Assembly: GCF_040954645.1 (NCBI RefSeq)
Contig: NC_092809.1
Span: 77,578,935-77,642,934 of the forward strand
DNA length: 64,000 nt
Direction: 5' to 3'
Origin: Diabrotica undecimpunctata
Lineage: Eukaryota; Arthropoda; Insecta; Coleoptera; Chrysomelidae
Below the pieces are notes generated by a model. It was not told the DNA's origin. It did no database searches and saw nothing but the letters and a program-made list of their open reading frames with translations. Positions 11,030-24,219 of this stretch are shown here, piece after piece. The stretch's first letter is position 1. Each line of letters begins with the position of its first letter. The position numbers and the translations under genes were made by a program.

Positions 11030-12425
11030 AGTCAAATTTATTGATCACATGCGACATTATACAAAGTACATGTATGAGACAAGTCAAAGTTACAGATATA
11101 CATCTTAAAAGTATATAAATTATTAAACACGATAAAACATACTTAAAAGTTATTTTTAGAATATGGCTCTAGCTCACAAATGTATTGATGTACACACCTC
11201 CGAAAGTTTGGCTGATGTAAATTCATTCGTATATCTATTGGTAATTTGTTAAAGAAACTTATGGCTGCATAATGTGTGCTACCTTCCAACAAAACAGAAC
11301 GATGTTGTGGAAGCATAAAGTGATTGTCTCTGAATCTTGTTGAATAAACATGGTTAAACTGAAATTTATTAAATTCATAAATTTTGCTATGTAAATACAT
11401 TATACACGAAAATATATACGGACCAGGAATTGTAAGAATATTGTTTTGTCTAAAGATGCCTCTACAAAAATCTCTAAATTTCATTTTAAGCATTATCCTA
11501 ATAGCTCTTTTCTGAAGTACGAATATCTGCTCCAATTCAGAGGTACAACCCCAGACTTCAATGCCATATTTGGCTATTGAGTAAAAATGGGCAAAGCTGT
11601 TTTTAATATTGATGTATGAAAGAGACGTGAAAGAATTCTCAATGCATAACATGCGCTACTTAATCTGGATTTCAAATTAGAAATGTGGTTTGACCATTTA
11701 CAATTACTGTCTAGAAGTACCCCCAGCAACTTCGTGCAGTCTGTTTTATCTATTGCTGCTTCTATAGTGGCTTGATGGTTTAATAAATTATTTGACGTGA
11801 AAATCATATACTTTGATTTCTCTTCATTCAAAACTAATTTGTTGGATAAGAAATAACTGTTGATGGTGGATAGTATCTGTGTAGTTTTATTTTGCAAATT
11901 TTGATCAGACGTTCCTGTGACTAGAATGTTGGTATCATCGGCATAACTGATGATGTTAACCTCAGTCAGTGAATTAGTTACCAAAGCTATATCATTAATA
12001 AATACTATAAAAAGTAGAGGACCCAATACACTACCCTGAGGGATACCATATTGGATATCCAATGTGTTTGATTCGTTTACAAGTTCATTAGATGTTATCT
12101 TTACTTTTTGTCTTCTATTCTCTAGGTAGGAAGTAAACCATTTTAGAACTACACCACGAATACCAATCCCTCAAGTTTTATTAGCAACAAATTATGATCC
12201 AAAGTGTCAAAAGCCTTGGACAAATCGAGAAATAAACCACATGCCCTCTCTCGTCTGTCCAAAGCATCCAACACTAAGCTGACGAAATTTGCAAGAGCTG
12301 TAGTTGTAGACTTAGAAGATGTAAAACCATGTTGAAAATTATGCAAGACTTATGGGACGATAGTTGTTAAGGTCATCTTTATCACCACTTTTGAATAAAG
12401 GAATTACAATTACAATATAAATAAA
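11030..12425 (-). pseudogene. CR1/Jockey-type LINE, RT domain to 3' end
   Basis: The copy begins near 12420 with V-I-P-L-F-K-S-G-D-K-D-D-L-N-N-Y-R-P-I-S-L, then jumps (deletion) to F-Q-H-G-F. It continues with F-L-D-L-S-K-A-F-D-T-L-D-H (first RT Asp), Y-G-I-P-Q-G-S-V-L-G-P-L-L-F, S-Y-A-D-D-T-N (catalytic Asp pair near 11945) and K-L-L-G-V-L-L-D. The C-terminal region extends to 11143 and includes Q-K-R-A-I-R-I-M. The 3' end (11030-11060) has ATAAATTTGACTTGACTTGA in minus orientation, a short tandem TTGAC tail rather than poly(A). Frameshifts near 12150 and 11640 inactivate it. Confidence 0.88.
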
Positions 12426-12591
12426 TAAATTAAATACAAATAAAAAACAATAAATTACAATATAGTTCCAAGTGCACGAAAGCTTTAAGGTTAGAAGCAT
12501 ATTTTATTATGGCTCCATGTACTACATACAGTGAGAGTATAGGTGAAAGTTAAATGTCAGTTTTATCAGTTAAAGTTTTCTTGTTTTGCAA
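12426..12591. other. Spacer upstream of the DUF7869-like gene
   Basis: AT-rich. TTCCAAGTGCACG near 12467 resembles TTCCAAGTACAG downstream of the gene (near 15150), hinting at shared element ends, but I could not establish TIRs. Confidence 0.25.
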
Positions 12592-15051
12592 TGTCCTCTG
12601 TGTCCGAAAATGAATCTTGGGCGGATTATTGTAGCTCCGGTTCTGAATATCTACCAGAACATAGCAGTGGAAAGAAATGGTAACCTATTAAACACTGTAC
12701 TTTACATTTCGGAAAAAATATAACCTTACTTTTTTAGTTGGACGCTGGCTGCTATTCATATGTCTAGTGATTCTGACACAGAGAAATGAGATGATGTGAT
12801 GAGAAACAACGGGTACTTACTCCTGAAGTACCAGTAAAAAAAAGATATATTTTTTTTATAAAAGTATGACACAATTTTCATACATCCTTTATGGGGTGCA
12901 GGTACACGTTTATGCAAACCGTTATAATAAATAAAACAAAACTTATAAACAAAAATATATTTTTTAAGTAGATTTCTTACTGTCTTGACTGAAAAATAAT
13001 TTTTAGGCTAAATTTCGAAACTGGAGAGTCCTCTAAAGCTTTAGATGGAAGTGTAGCAAGTCCAAGGGAAGGAGTCAATAATATTCATAATATTCTTGGT
13101 CCAAACAATCAAGTTGTTGCCTTAAGAACGTAAGACAAATTAAATAGTATGTATAACTATCCTTTACACAAACACATTTTGTAGGAATAATGCCAGTTGT
13201 TGCATAGTAGACTACAGTTCTACCTCAAGTTCCGAATCAGAATCTGAAAAAACCCCAATGAAGGAGGTAAATAGGACTCGAAAACGAAAGTGGATTCCCC
13301 AGATGTGGAAAAAAACACAACGGAAGGAGAATGATCGACAAGGAAAAAGCTACATCAGTGCTAAAGATATAGCTAGGCCTGCTAAAGTAATTAATACACG
13401 GACAGATTGTAACCAAAGTTGTCGTTTCCGGTGTAATGAAAAATTTAACCCCGAAGAAAGATTGGAGACAAAAAACAGGTATTACTCATTGGACCAAAAT
13501 GGAAAGTCTGCATTTATATTAAATGTGACAAAGATAATTTTAGTTAAGAGAAAATGCAGTACTGAACCAAACTACAAATCTTTTTCATTTGAGTATTAAT
13601 TCGAGAAAGAAAATGAAAAATTGAGAGTAAGTTATTTTTCTTAAATACGCTTTGCATATGCCAAAAGCCCATATATACTGTGCATTTACAGAAAAGTGAT
13701 TCAGGCTCACCGCACTCTGATAAAATGGGGAAAGGTACCAAATATGGCATTTCAAGCAAAGAAAAGGAAGTAATATCACAACACATAGAATTTTTTCCAT
13801 ATGTAGAGGAACATTATTGTAGGAAAGATTCAAAAAGAAGATATCTAGACCCAACACTTAATGTTCAAAAAATGTATGATTTGTACATTGAAATGAGCAA
13901 TGCAAATAATATACCCCCACAAACGCTGTCGTTGTATAGGCACATTTTTGATTTTGAGCATAATTTAGAGTTCTTGCAACCGAAAACGGATAAGTGTAAC
14001 GTCTGCAGGGACTATACATTTGCCAAAAAAGAGAACAGGGTGCATGCAGAAGAAGAACATACATATCACTACCCCATTACAACGAAATTGATAATGCGCC
14101 AACAACGTGAAAATGACAAAAAAAAACAGAACTCAAACTGTGCCAAATATGTTTTGATCTGGAAAATGCCATAAATCTACCTAAATCTGAAGTATGTGTG
14201 CTGTTTTACAAACAGAAATTAAATATCAGTATATAAGTATATAAATAACAGTATATCATCTGACAGCTCACAGTTCTGTTGATTCAGAAGTTTACTGTGC
14301 AGTATGGCCAGAAACGTTATGTGGGAGATCAGGCAATGATTTGTCTAGTGCCCTAATACAAATTTTAGAGAAAGTAGTTTTAAAACATCCGGAAATAAAT
14401 GAGATAATCAAGTGGAGTGATAGTTGTGTTCCTCAGAACAGGAACTCCCTGATTCCAGTAGTAATCACTGACTTCCGGAACAAACATCCTAATATCCAAA
14501 TGATAACTATGAAATACCTCATACCTGGTCATTCGTGCATACAGGTTGTCGATAATATCCATTCTCGCATAGAAAAAGCTACGGAGGTTACGGATATTTG
14601 GTCTCCACTAGCGCTTGTTAGACTTTTGTTAAAAGTTAACAGACGAAAGCCATTCTGTGTGATTAATATGAAACCAACACACTTTAAAAACTTCAAAAAA
14701 ACAGCATCATGAAACCAATATAATAAAATACCTTACACTAAAGTTTGTCAACTACGTTTTGTACAAGGAGACATGTTTACTGTTTACAAGCTGAATGATC
14801 ACAGCGCCTAATTTTCTACAGTCAATGTTAGTAAAGTTACCAGCAGGACTAGGAGGAAACAAAGTGTGGTTCCCATAAATAATTCCACTGCTGACTTTGT
14901 AGTAGCTCCGGCCGATAACACAAAAACTCAAATCTCTGACTGAGAAAAAGCTTGATTTTATTGAGTTTGCGTATAAATGGATGCCACTGGAAGATCAGAA
15001 TGACATGAAATGTTTGATTTCTGAAACGAAACAGTTTATAAATAAAAGTTA
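12592..15051 (+). pseudogene. Decayed DUF7869-like insect gene, possibly transposon-encoded
   Basis: The start ATG at 12592 opens an acidic exon (S-E-N-E-S-W-A-D-Y) ending at a GT donor near 12680. Further GT/AG-bounded pieces lie near 13008-13130 and 13184 onward. The main body (13258-14174) has R-K-R-K-W, a C-x3-C-x3-C cluster (N-Q-S-C-R-F-R-C-N), then E-V-I-S-Q-H-I-E-F-F-P-Y-V-E-E-H-Y-C, Y-L-D-P-T-L-N, L-Y-R-H-I-F and D-K-C-N-V-C. The 3' part (14341-14712) has W-S-D-S-C-V-P-Q-N-R-N and P-G-H-S-C-I-Q-V-V-D-N-I-H-S, and coding relics run to a TAA near 15051. The layout matches a widespread insect family I associate with DUF7869; its function is unknown, and the S-D-S-C-x-P-Q-N-R region resembles an RNase-H-like active-site strand. 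Stops and frameshifts break this copy. Confidence 0.6.
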
Positions 15052-15221
15052 ATGTTCTACTCCTCGTTAATTTTCTTTTTCCTATGTTTTTAAAAATACT
15101 TCCAACATCGTATAGGCTATTATTGTTATCAGTGCTACAAAGGCAATAACGTTCCAAGTACAGCGGTTATAGTGCCATAAGATTCCAAGTACAAGTGTTA
15201 CATTTTGAAAAACCATGAAAT

Positions 15222-16250
15222 TTGCATTTTATACCACAACGACAGCATTGTTTTATGAATCACTGTATTACCAAATCCTTAAATAATAATATAAAACATA
15301 TCTGGCAAAGTATAATTTTGTCAGAACCGTTTTATTTGACAGCAAACTTTAAAATTAGTTGCCTGAAAAATTTTGTAAATGTCGTTTGGAACTCCATGGT
15401 TATCAGCCCTCGACTTGTCTTTTTATCAACAACTCTACAGAAACTTAAAAGCGGTTCTTCTTCACAATGGAAATAAATTTCCATCTCTTCCTCTGGTTCA
15501 TTCTGTAATGCTTAAAGAAAATTACGGAAGCGTTAGAATTGTGCTTTAAGGATTAAAATAGGAAGCGTACACCTGGTCAGTGCCAGGGGATTTAAAAATG
15601 GTTGTTTTTCTAGTGGTCATGAAAGGCGGATACACTAAATATCCGTGTTGCATTTACTTATGGCACAGTGGAGCCGATGCACTTCACTACCAACAGCACG
15701 CGAGGCCTCAACGGAGAGAGTTTCAAATAGGACAATATAACATAAAAAATAAACCAATTGTGGAGCCCCATCATGTTTCCTAATGCCTCCATTGTACATA
15801 AAATTAGGTCTCAGCAGTTCGTAAAGGCTCTTCGTCAAGATTCTGAGGCCTAAAATCATTTTTCCCGAAACTGTCAAAGGGGAAAATTAAAGCTGGTATT
15901 TTCATAGGTCAACAAATAAGGAAAATAATGGCCAGTGAAGAATTTCTACAGCTCCTGTGTACCCACGAAAAACAAGCTTGGCTCAGCCTTAAAGCATTGC
16001 TCCATGGCTTTCTTGACAACAGGAAGGCTGACAATTACAAAGGGCTTATTTATAATACGCTTAGCTTCAAAGTCATGGGTTGTAGGATGTCTCTCATAAG
16101 TACACATGCTATAATATCCACTTCATTGGTTGAGGAACGTATAAGTATATCGACCTGAGACTGAGTTTAAGTCTAAATATCAGCCTCAAATAAAATAACT
16201 TCTCGAAGCAAAATTTCTTCGGAAATACCGCGAATACAATTTCCATACAA
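15222..16250 (+). pseudogene. Decayed member of an unnamed insect repeat-gene family
   Basis: Pieces in alternating frames align in order to a protein family that I recognise as recurring in many insect genomes without a named function: L-K-x-G-S-S-S (about 15440), G-D-L-K-M-V-V-F-L, G-G-Y-T-K-Y-P-C-C-I-Y-L-W, A-D-A-L-H-Y-Q-Q, R-R-E-F-Q-I-G-Q-Y-N-I-K-N and I-V-E-P (15580-15770). These are followed by A-S-E-E-F-L-Q-L-L-C-T-H-E-K-Q-A-W-L-S-L-K-A, G-F-L-D-N-R-K-A-D-N-Y and C-R-M-S-L (15928-16110). The usual C-terminal H...H and E-x-G-E-R-F-H blocks are decayed or missing. Frequent recurrence with decay suggests a mobile origin. It follows the DUF7869-like gene by 170 bp in the same orientation. 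Confidence 0.55.
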
Positions 16251-18274
<2,024 letters not shown>

Positions 18275-18649
18275 AAGTTTTATTTTGGGGTTGCAGTCAT
18301 TAATAGGGCAGGAAAGTGAAATTCTTTGTTCTTTATCTAGCTTTCGCAAAATTTATTTGCTTCTTAACAAGAACAGTATAATATAATACAATAATTCTAT
18401 TCTATCGCTGATGTACAATTATCGAAACATGAAGCCAGGAGAAAACGTAACTTGTTTTAATTGAGCTTAGTGAACCAATTTGAAAATTTTATTGAAAAAA
18501 GCATGGAAAGTTAACTTTATTGTTAGAGACACCAAAGTAATTAAAAAAAGTGCCTATTTTTGACAGATAGAGATCTACTGATCTATTTAGTGTTTTGATA
18601 AATTGCTTGAGGTTTTATGATGCCACATCTAGGAAAGTAAGACTAAAAC

Positions 18650-19143
18650 AAACACCAGCGGCTCATATTAATACGTGCTATGGATGTTGAATGCAACAAA
18701 CCTGAAATAATTTCATTCTATAATTCAACAAAAGGAGGCGTTGATACACTAGATGAGAAATGCACCATTTACAGCTCATCAAGGAGAACTCGATGTTGGC
18801 CAATGGCTTTTTTTATCAAATATTAGACATGAGTTGTGCCAATACATTTGTCATATCTAATTGTTTCAAAAACAATGAAAATACATCCGGAATCAAATAT
18901 TCATGAAAGCACTAGCGAAAACGTGACAGAACCTTATATGTGGAAACAATTTGAAAATCCTAAAATTAGCGTATTTATAAGAAACTCCAGTAAAATTTCC
19001 ACCCGAAAAAAAATTAGAGATTCGGAAATATTGTTATGCCTATCTAAACTTCATAGAAAGAGATTTTACTTATGCTATGATTGTAAAAAGCATGTATGTT
19101 TATCATGTAGTAAGAAAATATGCAGAAAATGTGCTTCAAAATA
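18650..19143 (+). pseudogene. piggyBac-like transposase C-terminal fragment
   Basis: Coding relic reading K-P-E-I-I-S-F-Y-N-S-T-K-G-G-V-D-T-L-D, then S-S-S-R-R-T-R-C-W-P-M-A (18700-18810), matches the block following the catalytic core of piggyBac transposases. After a frameshift, 18836-19143 gives the cysteine-rich C-terminal finger (C-Y-D-C-K-K-H-V-C-L-S-C, C-R-K-C), which in the family binds the element ends. The N-terminal and catalytic Asp regions are missing, apparently lost together with the expansion of the TA tract upstream. It stops at TAA 19142-19144. Confidence 0.82.
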
Positions 19144-19144
19144 A

Positions 19145-20434
19145 TCGTAATGATTATTTTTTGCATAAAAATTAATGATTAGTATTCCCTTAAACCCTAT
19201 ATATATTCTAAATTTCGCAAAAAAACACTTTTTTTTAATTGATGCAATTTTGTGGGGGCTTTATAAGGAGAAATTTCAGTACTTTTGTAAAATATAGATA
19301 TTTTAATAACTTTTTTATATAATAATTATATACCTATGAGCGAATAAAGTTCATCCACGTAACTTATTTCAGTGAAATTTTTTCAAATACCTAAATCTTT
19401 TTTTTTATTTTTTGAAACTAAAATTGCGCCTCACCGGTTACAGGTTAAGAAAAAGAAATAATTGTAAAGTATTTAATATACTAACAAATGTTGTTTTCTT
19501 TGTTATTAAGCACACATAAGTCGCAAATTCAAAATCCGTTGAACATAAACTTAAATAACTAATTACTGAAACAAGCTTAACTTTTTAATCAACTTATTAA
19601 TTTAGACTGAGCCTTCTGCCTACTTATTAACGAGGAATTTTAAACAACCTCGACTTCTTAACGTTTGCACGCAACGCAGTCTTATGAAACTTCAAAAGTA
19701 TTTTTATTACTACGCTTTTATAAAAATGTCGAATTAATAATGTAAAGTAAGGCAGTTTAGTAATTTACCGTAAAATGGCAAATTACATAATCGTAAATTT
19801 TATGTGACATTTAAATCTATTAAATTGCAAAGCTTATGTTTTTTTTTGGTGTAATCAAAATAAAAAAAATATTTACGAAAATAGTATATATTAAAAATCA
19901 AGGCTAAAATAGCTCTTATAGGTACTATCATACGTAGCAAATATTTAAATTAATGACATTTATGAAAACTTTGACCTTTTTATTAATCTGCTAATGTAGT
20001 CGTACAAACCCCATCCTTTTATATATTCAGAATACAGTTTCCGTAAGAAAATTAAACAAAAATTTCTGGAACAAGTACTAAATATGGATATAACAAAACG
20101 CGTTCAACAAAACAGAACAAGAAACTGGAATCTAGACAAACCAACAAAGTATTCCGCTCTGGTCTTCCTTGCATAGGTCTTACGTAGGTCCACACCACTA
20201 CATACTGGTCTTACTAGGCGAGCGGTTTAACCCTATAAACAGCATAAACCGACTCATTTTTTTGGATTTCTAATGCACCAAACCTTTTTTATTCGATTTT
20301 AAATTTTTTCAAAGTTCAAATATATTTTTTTTTTCTATTTTTGCAAGTGGGCCGGCAACTCTTATTAACAAATAACTTAATAAACAATACAAAAACACTT
20401 TTTCTGTCTTGGTAATTTTTCGAAAAATGATTCC
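19145..20434. other. No gene recognised
   Basis: AT-rich sequence. A weak coding-like remnant near 20040-20160 (basic, N-rich) could not be assigned. TTAA at 19443-19446 next to CACCGGTTACAGG may mark the right end of the piggyBac relic. Confidence 0.35.
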
Positions 20435-20752
20435 TTACTTTTCCAGAGCCAGATTGAACAGCATACTGTACTGGATTCGTACTCTACATTCAACTTTTTC
20501 AAGACTTAGTTTTGTTAAATTTACCAACTGATTTGGTACTCCTAGCTCTTTCATTACTCCGAACATTCTTCTTTTATTTACAGAGGTGTAGGATGCCTTG
20601 TAGTCTACAAATATGTAATGAGTGCCATATTCCAGTGTTTTCTCTAAAATTTGTCTCAGGGTGGAAATCTGATGAATTGTAGATTTACTACTTCCGAGAC
20701 CAGCGTGGTATTTTCCTATGATTTGTTCTGCATATGGTCCATATGGTGGCAT
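20435..20752 (-). pseudogene. LINE RT fragment (RTE-like)
   Basis: Minus-strand frame of 105 codons with Y-A-E-Q-I-I-G-K-Y-H-A-G-L, K-S-T-I-H-Q-I, T-L-R-Q-I-L-E-K, I-F-V-D-Y-K-A-S-Y (first RT Asp), K-E-L-G-V-P-N-Q-L-V and R-V-R-I-Q. An internal deletion then joins it to M-L-F-N-L-A-L-E-K, removing the G-L-R-Q-G-D segment. The wording closely parallels the LINE at 60834-62052, so both belong to related families. The catalytic A-D-D box is not retained. Confidence 0.82.
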
Positions 20753-20754
20753 AG

Positions 20755-21060
20755 TCTTTTTCTTCTTCTAATAGCATTACATCCCTTTGTGGGTCTTGGC
20801 CTGCTTAACAACGTTCTTCCATTCTGGCCGGTCGGATACTTTTCTTCGCCACTACCAGATGTTCATGGTTTTAAGATCTCCCTTCACATTGTCTATCCAC
20901 CTTTTACGGGGCCTTCCTTTTGTCCTATTTCCTTAGGGTTTCCATCACTGGATTACTTTTACAGTTCGATTATCTGGCATTCTTTCTAAGTGGCTAAGTC
21001 AGTTTAGTCTTTGTGACTATATATTGTCTTTGTGTCTAACGATCTAATTCATCCAGCTCA
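20755..21060 (-). pseudogene. LINE 3' end with short purine-rich tail
   Basis: Read on the minus strand, the region encodes K-G-D-L-K-T-M-N and then S-D-R-P-E-W-K-N-V-V-K-Q-A-K-T-H-K-G-M followed by a stop, the standard last residues of RTE-like insect LINEs. The tail at 20757-20770 is GAAGAAGAAAAAGA in minus orientation. It abuts the RT fragment at 20752, suggesting two successive LINE insertions at the same place. Confidence 0.72.
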
Positions 21061-21224
21061 TAAATTATTTTTGGTCTCCACGAACCATCGCTACAAATAT
21101 CGTCCAAAGATAGATGCGATTCCTTAAAACTTGACAGTAAAATGCAGTTATTTAATGATTTTCAACAACTACATTATGATTATCTGTCACTCTATCTATC
21201 TTTTGAAGTTCATTGTTGTAAAAG

Positions 21225-21930
21225 AGCCTGGTCGTCGAAGAAGAAAGACCGACAGCAATTCCAAAAAACTGCCTTCCTTTTCCTATAAAATACAAGACGA
21301 AGATGTTTGCAAGAAAAAATTGTTATTATACTTTTTCTATTACATTACGTCGTATTCAAACATTGCAATCTAAACTAAAGAATGGTATCACTACTCGCAA
21401 AGATCAAAGAGGAAAACATGGAAACATGTCTCATACTTTGGTGGACGCTGACAGGGATGTGGTGAGACAACACATGAAAAGCTTTCCGAAACAACCCAGC
21501 CACTATTCAAGACCTAAAACGGAAAAACAATGTCTTAGTCCGGACTTAAATATGTGGAAAATGTATAGAATGTTCAAAGAACAATATCCAAACATAAAAG
21601 TTGGTCGTAAAATGTATCAACAAATTTTTCAGAATAATTTTAATTTGCAATTTGGGGTCCCGAGATCAGATACATGTTTTTTTGCGACATGACATATTTA
21701 AAGCTTGTAAATGCAACAACAGAAGCGGAACGTAACACTATTACCACAGAACGGGAACTACACCGCCGTAGAGCAGAAACCGGATACAAATTTCTTAATG
21801 AAGATCAATTACTGCTGTCAATAATACTAATGTTGTGGTTTTGCGTGTTGATCTACAGCGAGTACTATTTTGTCCAACATGAACGCACTCTTCTTTGTTC
21901 TACCAGCGACAACTTTCTTGCTATAACTTA
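21225..21930 (+). pseudogene. Second DUF7869-like gene fragment (N-terminal half)
   Basis: Frames at 21303-21692 and 21674-21931 encode the same ordered blocks as 13600-14174. These are an F-S-I-T-L-R-R-I-Q-T-L-Q-S-K segment, R-G-K-H-G-N-M, D-V-V-R-Q-H-M-K-S-F-P-K-Q-P-S-H-Y-S-R, Q-C-L-S-P-D-L-N-M-W-K-M-Y, Q-Q-I-F-Q-N-N-F-N-L-Q-F and R-S-D-T-C. After a one-base slip, F-C-D-M-T-Y-L-K-L and E-L-H-R-R-R-A-E-T-G follow. The Ser-Asp-containing second half is absent. Sequence identity to the first copy is modest, so it is a different subfamily and not a recent duplicate. Confidence 0.6.
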
Positions 21931-22373
21931 AACAGTCGCAATTTTGGAAGCATTCCAAGACCGAAGAAAATTCAAAAAGGAAAAATAAGATTATTTAATA
22001 ACGAAATTAGAACCCAGGTGGACGTAGAATGGTAACAGGCCAGCAGTAACGTAGAGAAAGGTTAATAGGTTGCTTGAGAAAAATATGTGATGGGTGAAAT
22101 ACGAAATTGTAGGCGGATGATAAAAAAACAGTTTGCCCATTTTAGCATAATGAAATGCATCAATCTTTTGCTTAAAATTCCCAGGTCATATATTTCTGTA
22201 AAGAAACCTTCTTTCTTTATTTTCGACTCCGCCTAATATCATGAACAATTAGATCTTATAAAGTTTCTTCCACAATAGCTACTGCTTACACCAAAATAGT
22301 CATTTCTTTGTTAAAGTTCTTTTCCTCCGTTTTTTACGAATCTTCGAGATATTCTAATTATAAAATGGCTTAC
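21931..22373. other. Downstream intron or intergenic sequence
   Basis: No coding signal. The sequence immediately left of 22374 supplies a GT donor (GTAAGC on the minus strand) for the exon that follows. Confidence 0.4.
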
Positions 22374-22549
22374 CTGTGTTTTTGTAATTTGTGGTGCAGG
22401 CGCTCTCACTCTCTTATCCAAAAGCAAGTCGCTAGGACACCTTTCGAATATTAGAACTCTTTCAGCGACAGAGCCTCTCGTTAGAAAAGGTCGTACCGGA
22501 TTGGAAGCAGCTGATTGTCTGAGGTGTTGTCTTTGGGATGTGGTCAGTT
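22374..22549 (-). CDS. Host gene coding exon (third of three seen)
   Basis: The minus-strand exon is bounded by an AG acceptor (TTTCAG before 22549) and a GTAAGC donor after 22374. Its 176 bp are open in one phase. Two bases complete the split codon from the upstream exon, and the frame then reads L-T-T-S-Q-R-Q-H-L-R-Q-S-A, R-P-F-L-T-R-G-S-V-A-E-R-V-L-I-F-E-R-C-P and ends A-P-A-P-Q-I-T-K-T-Q in phase 0. Composition is less AT-rich than the surroundings. The R-G-S-V-A-E-R-V-L-I-F-E block looks like a conserved short motif, but I cannot name the protein. The next exon was not found. Confidence 0.72.
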
Positions 22550-23018
22550 CTGAAATACAAAAAGGAGCTTCGAATTCTATTTATAGCATCAGCAGTGCTT
22601 TTAATATTTCGTTTTGTGGATAACTTGGATACGCAGAATACTGACACGGATTATAGCTACTTAAAAAAATGGCTCAAAAAGTGTAGAAATGAACCAAATT
22701 TCTTATCAAATGCAGAACAAGATTTATAAATGGCAAAAAATCGTGAAGCTTTCATTATAATTATGGCCATCACTTTCAGGAAAACATATATCCATAATAT
22801 AATTAAAGCCACAAAAGGTGCACCTTCTTCTCTGTGAGCTGCAAAAATAAATACAAAGCAGAAAACTAACCGATATATAACCGATTTAATTATAAACGTA
22901 TAATAGCGACATATTATGTGAGAGAGGTTTTACGTGTTGTTAGAAAAAATTTTACTTTATGAATGGGAATTTGTCGATGAATATTCTTTGTAATAATAAA
23001 AACAATTGTGTTGCTTAC
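22550..23018 (-). other. Intron of the host gene
   Basis: A 469-bp intron on the minus strand from GTAAGC (donor next to 23019) to TTTCAG (acceptor next to 22549). No transposon was recognised inside. Confidence 0.6.
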
Positions 23019-23166
23019 CTGGATGAGGTACTTGCTGTTCTGGTCGCCGTGGATTACTGCGCAGGCCCCATTTGGAAGTGCTTATTGAGGTTGTGGTTGG
23101 TACTGCTGGTTCTATAAGTTTTTCGAGAGGAGGAGGTTCTTTGGTTAAAGGTGGCTGCTTTATTGG
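23019..23166 (-). CDS. Host gene coding exon (second of three seen)
   Basis: 148 bp on the minus strand. The acceptor is TTTGCAG before 23166 and the donor GTAAGC after 23019. It enters in phase 0 with P-I-K-Q-P-P-L-T-K-E-P-P-P-L-E-K-L, is proline-rich and probably disordered, and ends P-H-P-G in phase 1, which fits the next exon exactly. Function unknown. Confidence 0.72.
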
Positions 23167-23402
23167 CTGCAAATAAAAAAAATATTTATGATAAAAAAAT
23201 ATTAATGTTATTTTAATGAAATACAGAAACGAGCCATGATTACCTTTCAATTCCAACTAGAGGAGTAGCTTATGTTTCGTCATATTATAAGTTCACAACA
23301 GTAACAAAATGAACCTACGACATGAACAGAAAAACTAAAAGATAATTGGCGTTAGCGAAGTACTAAGAAATGGAAGAACATAGGAATAAATTTGAAGATC
23401 AG

Positions 23403-23405
<3 letters not shown>

Positions 23406-23458
<53 letters not shown>
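23406..23458. repeat. (TA)n microsatellite
   Basis: About 50 bp of uninterrupted alternating TA. Confidence 0.95.
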
Positions 23459-23459
<1 letters not shown>

Positions 23460-24219
23460 ATTTAACGCTCGTTAACATATATTTTAAGCAGCATCGGTGA
23501 AATCCAGTACACTTGGCGCAGTTGGAGAGAATTTCTTTAATATATCGCTGTCAATTTTTATTATTAAAGTTGACCCAGTAATGTTGGTTTCTTGTAGTGC
23601 CTTCCAAAGCATTTTTATAGGAACTAAATGATACGGCTTGTATAGATCCACGAACATAAGATGGATTTTTTTGTATTTTTACTTGATTGTTTTTATATTA
23701 GTTGATTCAAGCAAAAAACGTTAGATAGCCTGAATATTCCTTTTCGATTTTTCCATATGCAAGTTCAATTAAATTTCACAGAATTCATCCATATGGCCGA
23801 CTAAGAGTGCTAGTTACTGATATGTTTTTATATTTCGAACAGTCCAATTTATTACATTTGTTATGGATTGACGTTGTATGTACTGAAAGAAAGAATCAGT
23901 TTTGTGTTGTATTATGTTAAAAACTCTAATATCTATCATAACTGTTTCTTAGAGGTCTTCATATATAGAAAAATATGTCCTATACATCAGAAGTTTTGAT
24001 CACAGAACCGTTGTACGTAATATACATATATTATATTAGTATAAAAAGAAAAGAGGAAAGAAAGACCCCCGAAGAAGTGGCATGACAGCTGGACATCAAC
24101 ATAAGAGCTGGGATAATAGAGTAAACAGGACCATGTCCCACAAGAAGAACAAGACGAAGAAAAACTTGAAGAGGAAAAAGAAGAAGGAGAAGAACAACAC
24201 TTCAATATTACGACAGTTC

